This document shows positions 6,822 through 13,488 of a DNA stretch of 64,000 nucleotides, in pieces; the stretch's first letter is position 1, and every line of letters begins with the position of its first letter. The DNA lies in NCBI GenBank assembly GCA_052389915.1, contig JBQTHL010000032.1, forward strand, positions 29,075-93,074. The letters are read 5' to 3'. The notes beneath the pieces are model-generated. The model was given only the letters and a program-made list of their open reading frames with translations, did no database searches and had not been told where the DNA came from. The position numbers were made by a program, and so were the translations under genes. The DNA is from Panacagrimonas sp052389915 (GTDB lineage Bacteria > Pseudomonadota > Gammaproteobacteria > Nevskiales > Nevskiaceae).

Positions 6822-9668
6822 ATGAGTACTTCAAGGGAGCACCCAACGGAGCACCGCGTCACCGCGTGGCCCAAGGCAGCGCTTGCCGGTGTCGCGATGG
6901 GACTGCTGGCTGCGACAGGATCGGCTCAGGCGCAGTTGCTGCAGAACGTGGTCGGCGGCCTGCTCGGCGGCAAGAAAGACACCGCGACGACGGAGTCGAC
7001 GACCGCCAAGGAACGTCGCGAAGAACGTCGCGAAGAGCGACAAGAGGCTCGTGACAACAATAAGACAGGCAAGACCGCGGTCACGACGGCAGCGGCAGTC
7101 GGCGCTCCGGCCGCCATCAACAAGGACACGGGCCTGCCGATTCCCGATGGCTCCGTTCTCCTGGTCTGGTCCTCGGACGGCTGCGCGCTGCCCACTTGCA
7201 ACGCGGCCACGGCCCAGGACTTTCTCGCCGTGCTGGACGTGGAGCCCAACTCCACCACCTTCGGCAACGTGATCTGGACCGCGGAACTGCCGCGCGTGCT
7301 GGTCTCCAATATCCTTCCCAATCTTGCTGGCGCGCGTTCGGACATCCACAACGATCCGCACCACATGCTCAGCTACACGTCCTACATCTCGGGCGGTGGC
7401 GACGGCCTGACGGCCAAGCGCAAGTACACGCTGGCCGGCGGCGTCATCAGCAAGAACGTGTTCCGCTTCGACATCACCAGCGTGCGCAGCATCGGCAAGG
7501 CGGACATCGCGGTGTGCGGCACGCAGCCGCGGCGCTCCTCGCTGACCGACGATTTCATCGTCATGCCCGCGCCCGGCGACAACCACAAGATCCTGTACAC
7601 CTACATGGGCAACTACGTGTACGGCCCGCAGGGTACGGTCACGGAAATCGATCCGGGTCGCGTGGCGCCGACCCTGCTCGGCATCTGCACGGCCGCGGTT
7701 CCCGCGATCGTGCCGCTGCTGCAGACGGTGACGCAGCTCGGTTGCATCGGCGGCACTGCGCCGGACGACACCAAGCTGCTCGGCCACAACGGCATCACCG
7801 AATACCCGGCCTGCGTCAGGGCCAACCAGCCGCGCAATCCGACGATCTACACCAGCTCGCCGGACACGCGTAAGCAGCGTTCGCGCAACCAGGGGCTGTT
7901 CTTCCTGGGCAACAAGGACGCCGGCATCGAGGCGCAGCCGCACGGCATGGGCCTGACCTATGACGGCAAGTACCTCGCCACCTCCGACTATGCCGTGCCG
8001 GCGAGCATCGGGCTGGCCGCGCTCAATGGCGTGGTGGGTGCGCTCTGCGGCAACCTGGGCGGCAGCGGCAAGCCGGGCCTGTCCAACACGCCGCTGGGGC
8101 TTTGCGCTTCCAGCTTCGGCTCCTCGGTTCGCGTCTGGGAGACGAGCAACTCCTACACCAAGGGCAAGACCAAGGACTCGCTCAAGCCGGCCAACGTGTA
8201 CAACAGCAACAAGTACCTGCGCTCGGTCAGCGCCGTGCCCGATGGTCCGCGTCGCGAACCCATCCTGATCCACGAGGAGAACGAGGGCCTGATGGCGTTC
8301 GGCCTGCCGCACCAGTCGCATCACTGCGTCGGCCAGAAGGGCTGGGTCAACAACGGCGACCCGTCCTTCGATGTCGCGGTCACTGCGGCAGGCGTCACGG
8401 CGAACAATACCTCGCCCATCAGTGCGACGGACTGCGCGGAAGGCGACCCGGACTACGTGCCGCACGACGGCGCATTCACGGCGGCGATGTGCGGCGGCGT
8501 GCTGTTCTACAGCCCGGACATCACCATCGCGGGCAACCAGCCGAACGCCTTCGGTGGCCTGGGTCCGTACTGGCGCGCGGTGTATGACGTGGGTCCGTGC
8601 ACGGGCGTGTCGTACTTCACCATCAGCGACGATGATCGCTTCCTGATCCAGCCGGTCTCGGGCATCGAAAGCCCGGCGTCCATCGATCCGGCAGGCTCCG
8701 CGGACTTCGATCGCGACTACCCGCGCGAGCACAGCCGCCGCCTGCTGACCGTCGACATTCGTCCGCTGCTGTCCAAGGGCCGCGCCGATACCGAAGCGAC
8801 CAAGATCGAGTGCGACTATCCTGAAGCCGACGCCTCGCGCAAGGCCAACACCTCGCTGGGCGTAGCAGCCTTGCGTGCGGACCTGTCGGGCGGTGTCACG
8901 GGCCAGTTCAACATCCTCAAGCACAACAACGAGGCTGACGACTGCCCCCGTATCCGTGGCGCCATCGGGCAGTTCGAAACCGGTCCGCACGGCGTGGGTC
9001 TGCCGACGACAGCTTCGAACAACAGCTCGCAGCCGGGCACGGGTTATCCGCGCTTTGCCGAACTGGTGCCCGAGCTGTTGCAGCTCAACCTGGGGGGCAT
9101 CGTCCTCGGTCCGCAGAAGACCGGTGGCGAACCTTCCGGCGACAGCAGCGGCCCTGGCAGCGGCAACCTCAACTCGCTGCAGAACCTGCACACGCACGGC
9201 GGTCCGCACTTCACCCTGTACGACCGCATCGGCTATCAGGAGACCCTGGACGGAACAGGTGGGTATCTCGACCTGAGTCCGTCGCCGCTGGGCACGCCGC
9301 GCGATAGCGTGGTGGGCGAACAGCCGGCCACGGGTACGGGTCGCTTCACCTTCATCCAGTACTTCGTGGAGCTGAACCACATCGGTGGCGCGGGCACGGG
9401 TTCGGACGGTGATCGCACCGTCTGCCTCGGCAAGTTCGATCGCGCCACCGGCGCCACGGTGCTCGACACCACGTTCACGGACGAGCTGCTCGGCACGCCC
9501 TGCGTGGACTTCGACAGCGCCGCGCGCGATGCGTGGACCTGGCCGGGTGCGCGTGGCCTGAAGGGCGGCGCCAAGCCTCACTCCGCTGCGTTCGAGCGGG
9601 ATGGCGCCGCGCTGTTCGGGCCTGGCTATTACCCGAAGACGCCGCTCAATCCGGACGGAGACCTCTAA
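6822..9668 (+). CDS. Large secreted propeller-like protein, distantly similar to SBP56/methanethiol oxidase (tentative)
   Basis: 948 residues from ATG 6822, with AGGAGGT four bases upstream. A signal peptide ends near AQA (about residue 38). It is followed by a charged low-complexity stretch (ERREERREERQEARD) and then a long soluble body. Several segments recall the selenium-binding protein 56/methanethiol oxidase propeller: DFLAVLDVEPNSTTFGNVIW, SDIHNDPHHMLSY, HGMGLTYDGKYLATSDYAVP, SSVRVWETSNSY, SYFTISDDDRFLIQPV and a late GGPHFTLYDRI. SBP56-type methanethiol oxidases are copper-dependent, about 450-470 residues, and have been reported next to MauG-type genes; that suits this copper context. 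The protein is twice that length and lacks the cytosolic CSSC motif, so the match is remote and the enzyme activity unproven. It has its own terminator downstream. Confidence 0.5.
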   Translation: MSTSREHPTEHRVTAWPKAALAGVAMGLLAATGSAQAQLLQNVVGGLLGGKKDTATTESTTAKERREERREERQEARDNNKTGKTAVTTAAAVGAPAAINKDTGLPIPDGSVLLVWSSDGCALPTCNAATAQDFLAVLDVEPNSTTFGNVIWTAELPRVLVSNILPNLAGARSDIHNDPHHMLSYTSYISGGGDGLTAKRKYTLAGGVISKNVFRFDITSVRSIGKADIAVCGTQPRRSSLTDDFIVMPAPGDNHKILYTYMGNYVYGPQGTVTEIDPGRVAPTLLGICTAAVPAIVPLLQTVTQLGCIGGTAPDDTKLLGHNGITEYPACVRANQPRNPTIYTSSPDTRKQRSRNQGLFFLGNKDAGIEAQPHGMGLTYDGKYLATSDYAVPASIGLAALNGVVGALCGNLGGSGKPGLSNTPLGLCASSFGSSVRVWETSNSYTKGKTKDSLKPANVYNSNKYLRSVSAVPDGPRREPILIHEENEGLMAFGLPHQSHHCVGQKGWVNNGDPSFDVAVTAAGVTANNTSPISATDCAEGDPDYVPHDGAFTAAMCGGVLFYSPDITIAGNQPNAFGGLGPYWRAVYDVGPCTGVSYFTISDDDRFLIQPVSGIESPASIDPAGSADFDRDYPREHSRRLLTVDIRPLLSKGRADTEATKIECDYPEADASRKANTSLGVAALRADLSGGVTGQFNILKHNNEADDCPRIRGAIGQFETGPHGVGLPTTASNNSSQPGTGYPRFAELVPELLQLNLGGIVLGPQKTGGEPSGDSSGPGSGNLNSLQNLHTHGGPHFTLYDRIGYQETLDGTGGYLDLSPSPLGTPRDSVVGEQPATGTGRFTFIQYFVELNHIGGAGTGSDGDRTVCLGKFDRATGATVLDTTFTDELLGTPCVDFDSAARDAWTWPGARGLKGGAKPHSAAFERDGAALFGPGYYPKTPLNPDGDL

Positions 9669-9732
9669 GGTCTGAGCATCAGATTCCGGTGCGGCCGCGA
9701 GGCCGCATCGGAATTCCCCGCGGGGGAAATGA
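9669..9732 (+). repeat. Intergenic hairpin downstream of the propeller gene
   Basis: An almost perfect inverted repeat, ATTCCGG-TGCGGCC-gcga-GGCCGCA-TCGGAAT, lies at about 9683-9714 just after the stop of the large secreted protein. It precedes the T-tailed terminator hairpin at 9733. It may add to transcript-end stability. No protein-coding role is visible. Confidence 0.5.
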
Positions 9733-9762
9733 GGGGTTGCCCGGCAACGGGCAGCCCCTTTT
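9733..9762 (+). terminator. Rho-independent terminator after the propeller gene
   Basis: GGGGTTGCCCG-gcaa-CGGGCAGCCCC forms an 11-bp stem with a GCAA tetraloop, directly followed by TTTT. It lies 64 bp after the stop at 9668 and about 60 bp before the next gene. It therefore separates the propeller transcript from the PpiC-ankyrin-adaptor unit, unless read through. Confidence 0.8.
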
Positions 9763-9824
9763 GCAGTATCGACAGATGGACCGCACCGGCGACGACGCCG
9801 GTTTTTATTCTCAGGAGAAATACG

Positions 9825-10703
9825 ATGTCCAGACTCACCCCGGTCGTGATCGCCATGCTTGGCGCATTCGCAACGAACACGTTCGCGCAGGCGGACTCAT
9901 CCCAGCCTGCGGATTCCGGGCTCGGCGTCGACGTGATCGTCAACGGCCAACCCATCAGCCGCAATCACGTCGAGCTCATGATCGGCAGCGTCAACCCCGA
10001 TCCCAGCGCGCGCGGCACCAATGATGCGGAAGCCCGCGCCGCGGCGCGCGCCGAACTGGTCACCCAGGAACTGCTGGCCCAGGAAGCACGCAAGCTCGGC
10101 CTGGACAGGAAGCCGCTGATTGCCGACCAGCTCAGCTTCCAGTCGCGCGCCATTCTTTCGCGCGCCTTGCTGCAGGACTATTTCGAGAAGAACCCGGTCA
10201 CCACCGCCAGCCTCAAGACCGCCTACGACTGGAACAAGGCCAACGGCAAGATCGTGGAGTACAAGATTCGCCAGATCCTGGTGAACGCGCCGGAGCTGGC
10301 GGAAGGGCCCCTGGCCAAGCTCGCCAAGGGCGAGGACTTTGCCAGCGTCGCGAAAGTGCACACGCTCGATCCGGGCGGCCAGAACAACGGCGGCGACCTC
10401 GGCTGGTTCCGTCCCGACATCTTTGTCGATCATCATTTCGGCGACGCGCTCGCCACCCTCAAGAAAGGTGAGTACACCCGGCAGCCCATTCGCACGCGCT
10501 TTGGCTGGCACATCATCAAGCTCGACGACGGACCGCGCCCCGTGGCCAACGTCGAAAGCTTCGACGAGCTGGAAGACGAGGCCAAGGAAGCCATCCGGCA
10601 GCGGACCGTGCAGCTTCGCATCGAGCAGCTCGGCGCCAAGCTCGCCGCGAAGGCCAAGCTGAGCGGGCCCGGCGCGGTCAGCGTCGCGAAGGCTTCCAAG
10701 TGA
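9825..10703 (+). CDS. Periplasmic PpiC/SurA-type peptidyl-prolyl cis-trans isomerase
   Basis: 292 residues from ATG 9825, chosen because AGGAG at 9813-9817 is correctly spaced; an upstream in-frame ATG at 9729 lies inside the terminator. A signal peptide (about residues 1-21, ending TFAQA) is followed by a helical SurA-like N-terminal region with QELLAQEARKLGLDRKP, and then a parvulin domain at about 145-250. Typical parvulin elements are VEYKIRQILV, GEDFASVAKVHTLDPGG, GGDLGWFRPD and TRFGWHIIKLDD. Such enzymes help fold envelope proteins. It heads a four-gene run with an ankyrin lipoprotein and two adaptor genes, so its clients may be proteins of this copper locus; that part is inference. Confidence 0.88.
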   Translation: MSRLTPVVIAMLGAFATNTFAQADSSQPADSGLGVDVIVNGQPISRNHVELMIGSVNPDPSARGTNDAEARAAARAELVTQELLAQEARKLGLDRKPLIADQLSFQSRAILSRALLQDYFEKNPVTTASLKTAYDWNKANGKIVEYKIRQILVNAPELAEGPLAKLAKGEDFASVAKVHTLDPGGQNNGGDLGWFRPDIFVDHHFGDALATLKKGEYTRQPIRTRFGWHIIKLDDGPRPVANVESFDELEDEAKEAIRQRTVQLRIEQLGAKLAAKAKLSGPGAVSVAKASK

Positions 10704-10714
10704 GGAGCGCGCAG

Positions 10715-11368
10715 ATGAATCGTGTTCCTGCGATTGCACTGGCCGCACTCCTCGCGACGCTCGGTGGCTGCGCTTCCAATCCGGGCGCGCCGACTCCGGC
10801 CGCCGAGCCGGTGGTCGCGAGCCCGAAGATCGACGATGGCATCGGGCAAAAGGAGCGTCTCGCGTTCTTCATCCACGACGCGCGCACCGGCAAGTGCGAT
10901 GCCCTCGCCAGGTCCCTGGACGCGGGTGTCCCCGTGGACGGCGTGGATGCCGTGGACCAGACCGCGCTGATTGCCGCGGCCAGCAAGAACCACATCGAGT
11001 GCGCCAAGGTGCTGCTCGATCGCGGTGCCGACCCCAACCGCGCCGACCCCGCGGGCTGGACGCCACTGATTCACGCGACCTACTTCAACGCGAGCCCGGA
11101 GTTCATCGACCTGCTGGTGGCCAAGGGCGCCAACGTGAATGCGCAGAACACCCGTGGCGTCACCGCGCTGTACCTGGCGGCGGCCGGCGGGCACGAGGCC
11201 TACGTCGTCCAGTTGCTGGCGCTCGGGGCGGACCCCAACGTTGCGACCAGCACCGGAAATACGCCGGCGAAAGTTGCGCAGATCAAGGGTCTGGCAAGGA
11301 TTGCAGAACTGCTCGAAGCGGTAGCGAAGCGCAAGCAAGCCGAGCAGAAGACCGCCGCCAGTCAATGA
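10715..11368 (+). CDS. Ankyrin-repeat lipoprotein
   Basis: 217 residues from ATG 10715, preceded by GAGGAG seven bases upstream; a GTG at 10700 overlapping the preceding stop is the alternative. Lipobox LGGC near residue 22 marks an exported, membrane-anchored lipoprotein. The rest is four or so ankyrin repeats: DQTALIAAASKNHIECAKVL, LDRGADPNRADPAGWTPLIH, VAKGANVNAQNTRGVTALYL and LALGADPNVATSTGNTPAKV. Ankyrin proteins in the periplasm commonly act as binding or inhibitory partners, for example beside peroxidases and catalases. Here it lies between a foldase and an efflux adaptor, and its last codons overlap the next start (ATGA). The partner is unknown. Confidence 0.88.
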   Translation: MNRVPAIALAALLATLGGCASNPGAPTPAAEPVVASPKIDDGIGQKERLAFFIHDARTGKCDALARSLDAGVPVDGVDAVDQTALIAAASKNHIECAKVLLDRGADPNRADPAGWTPLIHATYFNASPEFIDLLVAKGANVNAQNTRGVTALYLAAAGGHEAYVVQLLALGADPNVATSTGNTPAKVAQIKGLARIAELLEAVAKRKQAEQKTAASQ

Positions 11369-12255
11369 TCGGCGTCCCGTCGCCGTCGCTTGCGTCCGAA
11401 TCGCGATGGTTCCTAAGACGGGCTCGGCTTGTCGCCGGGCCTCTCCTGGCTTTCTGTTTCTCGTCGGCGCCCGCTCCGGCCTGGGCGCACTCCGGACAGG
11501 CCGCTGAGGTCGCTCCTCGTGCTGCGGTATCTGGCGCCAGTCGAACGAGCCCGAAGCAAAACGAGGACGCTTTCGAAATACCGGGCCGGGTGATCGTCGA
11601 TCCCCGGCACGCCAGCGGAGTGGCGAGCGACCAGGCGGGCTTTCTCGAACCCCCGCCCGGAGGATTTCCGGTCGCGGGTTCGAGTGTTCGCGCAGGCCAG
11701 ATTCTGGCCTACCTGCGTCCGAGCATTCCTCAGCTCGAACGGCGCGACCTCGACTCGGAACTAGCCATGGCACAACGCGACGTGAAACTCGGCGCATTGC
11801 AAGTGGAACGCTTCAACGCCAACGAGGCCGATCAATTCGACGGCCAGATTCCGCTGCCCTCGATCCAGATTCTCGGCGATTACCGCAGCGCGAAGGTCCG
11901 CGAGACACAGTTCCAGACCGCACTGAGCGGCCGGGCCGCGCTGATTGCGCCGGTCGATGCGCTGATGTGGAGCAGCAGGGCGCGCGCCGACCTTGCCGTC
12001 GATACCGGCGAAACCGTCTTCGAGTTGGCCGAGCTTCATGGCCTGGTGATCGAAGTGCTGGTTACCCGGTCCCTTTCCGATCCGGCTGCCATCAATCGAT
12101 TCCAGTCTGGACGTGGAACGGCGCACCAAACGCGATTGGTTTCGCAAACGTTCGATCCCGCGCTGAGAACGTACCGACTGCTGTACACTGCCGATCCGTC
12201 GGCGCAACTCGCCGTCGGGCAGCCTGTTAGCTTGTCCACGAAGACGCTCCCGTGA
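11365..12255 (+). CDS. RND/HlyD-type periplasmic adaptor-like protein, first of two
   Basis: 296 residues from ATG 11365, overlapping the ankyrin stop by four bases. A long N-terminal signal (hydrophobic GPLLAFCFSSAPAPAWA) is followed by adaptor-like blocks: the DAFEIPGRVIVDPRHASGVA start of a beta-barrel/lipoyl region, GSSVRAGQILAYLRPSIPQ, a short helical hairpin around LERRDLDSELAMAQRD, ALIAPVDALMWSSRA, and a C-terminal LVIEVLVTRSL-to-VGQPVSLSTKTLP barrel. Adaptors bridge an RND pump and an outer-membrane channel. It is smaller than CusB (about 400 residues) and its central domain is atypical, suggesting a divergent or accessory adaptor. It is translationally coupled to a second adaptor gene downstream. 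Confidence 0.75.
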   Translation: MIGVPSPSLASESRWFLRRARLVAGPLLAFCFSSAPAPAWAHSGQAAEVAPRAAVSGASRTSPKQNEDAFEIPGRVIVDPRHASGVASDQAGFLEPPPGGFPVAGSSVRAGQILAYLRPSIPQLERRDLDSELAMAQRDVKLGALQVERFNANEADQFDGQIPLPSIQILGDYRSAKVRETQFQTALSGRAALIAPVDALMWSSRARADLAVDTGETVFELAELHGLVIEVLVTRSLSDPAAINRFQSGRGTAHQTRLVSQTFDPALRTYRLLYTADPSAQLAVGQPVSLSTKTLP

Positions 12256-13319
12256 TGCGGCGCGCCGGATTGCTTCTCGCGCTTGTGCTCGTAACGACCA
12301 CGGCGCGTTCGCACGAAGAAGGCCCGCCGCATCACGAGCCTGCTGCCGTTTCGGCCACACGTCCTCAACTCACTCCCGAGGGACAGTTGCTCGTTCCCAA
12401 GCCGGTTCAGCGCCTGCTCGGGATTCGTACCGCCGTGGTCGAGGCCAGTCCCCTGGACGCGATGGAACTGCTCGGCGAAGTCCTCGCTCACCCGGATGTG
12501 CAGGGCGTCGTTCAATCGCCGCAGACAGGGCGTATCGAAGTATCGGACCCCGGCTGGAGGCTCGCAGGACAGGCTGTGAAGGCCGGCGATACGCTCGCCG
12601 TGCTGCGCCCGCAGATGAGCGAGCGCGAACGCGCCCGGCGACGCGCAGCCCTGGCCCTGATCGAACAGCGACTCAATGTTGCACGCATCAATGTTGGGCG
12701 CATGCGCACGCAGGCCGATGCCGTCGATGGCGCTCCCGTGGAAGGCAACATCTACCTCGAACAGGCGGAGGCCGAATTCACCACGCAGGAGCGCCTGCAC
12801 GCACTCGCGATCGAAGGCCTCGAAGGCAAGCTGCGGCTACGCGCGCCGATTTCCGGAACGCTGATCGCGGTGACGACGCAACCGGGCGCCGTAGTTACGG
12901 CTGGCGATCCGCTATTCGAAATCGTCGATGCCTCGAAACTGCGCGTCGCGGTGAACGTGTTCGATCCCACCCTGCTTCAACGCATTCGGTCGATCAGCTT
13001 CGACGGAATCGACGGCAAGCCCCAGGCCTTGCAGCTACGCGGTCACGAGGCCAACTCCGGCGTGCCGGGATGGCGTCTGCTGCTGGATGCGAACTCGGCC
13101 GCGGCGAGGGGTCTGCTGCCCGGGCAACTCGTTCCCGTGCATCTCACTGCGGAAGCGATGAAGCCGCTTGGCGAATGCGTGAAAACGCAGCGCACGAATT
13201 GGGTACAAGTCGCGCCGGAATTGTTCGAGAAACGAACCGATCCGGCCTGCGGCAATCCGCTCAAAGCAGGCGAACGGCGTGTCGTACGCGGCAGCGCCTT
13301 GCTGGACGAATATCTCTGA
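12255..13319 (+). CDS. Efflux RND periplasmic adaptor subunit (CusB/CzcB-like), second of two
   Basis: 354 residues from ATG 12255; a GTG at 12252 is equally possible and both overlap the previous stop. A signal peptide is followed by a His-rich linker (SHEEGPPHHEP) often seen in metal-efflux adaptors. Then comes VPKPVQRLLGIRTAVVEASP, a lipoyl half-motif VQGVVQSPQTGRIEVSDPGW, a coiled hairpin rich in R/A/E at about 115-185, and KLRLRAPISGTLIAVTTQPG completing the lipoyl domain. A barrel (VTAGDPLFEIVDASKLRVAV) follows. It would connect the CusA-type pump to an outer-membrane channel. It lacks the N-terminal adaptor domain that is instead fused to the MbnH-like protein. Metal specificity is inferred from context. 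Confidence 0.85.
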   Translation: MRRAGLLLALVLVTTTARSHEEGPPHHEPAAVSATRPQLTPEGQLLVPKPVQRLLGIRTAVVEASPLDAMELLGEVLAHPDVQGVVQSPQTGRIEVSDPGWRLAGQAVKAGDTLAVLRPQMSERERARRRAALALIEQRLNVARINVGRMRTQADAVDGAPVEGNIYLEQAEAEFTTQERLHALAIEGLEGKLRLRAPISGTLIAVTTQPGAVVTAGDPLFEIVDASKLRVAVNVFDPTLLQRIRSISFDGIDGKPQALQLRGHEANSGVPGWRLLLDANSAAARGLLPGQLVPVHLTAEAMKPLGECVKTQRTNWVQVAPELFEKRTDPACGNPLKAGERRVVRGSALLDEYL

Positions 13320-13425
13320 AGCCGGACGCGCGCTCCCTTATTCGCGCGCGATAAAAACGGCGGTGCAAAAGTTCTTGGCGCGGGCGCGGCAACGGCCTCT
13401 AGGCTTTCGCTCCCTCATCACCGTG

Positions 13426-13482
13426 TCGCGGGCAGGCCCGCTCCTACCTCGAGTGCGTGTAGGAGCCGGCCATGCCCGCGAG
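13426..13482. repeat. REP-like inverted repeat upstream of the TonB receptor
   Basis: TCGCGGGCAGGCCCGCTCCTAC at the left (shown in part: TCGCGGGCA and GCTCCTAC) faces GTAGGAGC and TGCCCGCGA at the right, giving a 57-bp palindromic element that ends 6 bp before the receptor ATG. A half copy is at 1258-1283. Its position replaces the usual leader, so it may affect translation of the receptor. No transposase for it is in the window. Confidence 0.75.
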
Positions 13483-13488
13483 AGTCTC

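Noticed and set aside
6831..9581. A 916-codon minus-strand frame opposite the propeller gene
   Set aside because: Antisense shadow with biased composition; the plus strand has a strong ribosome site and a signal peptide.
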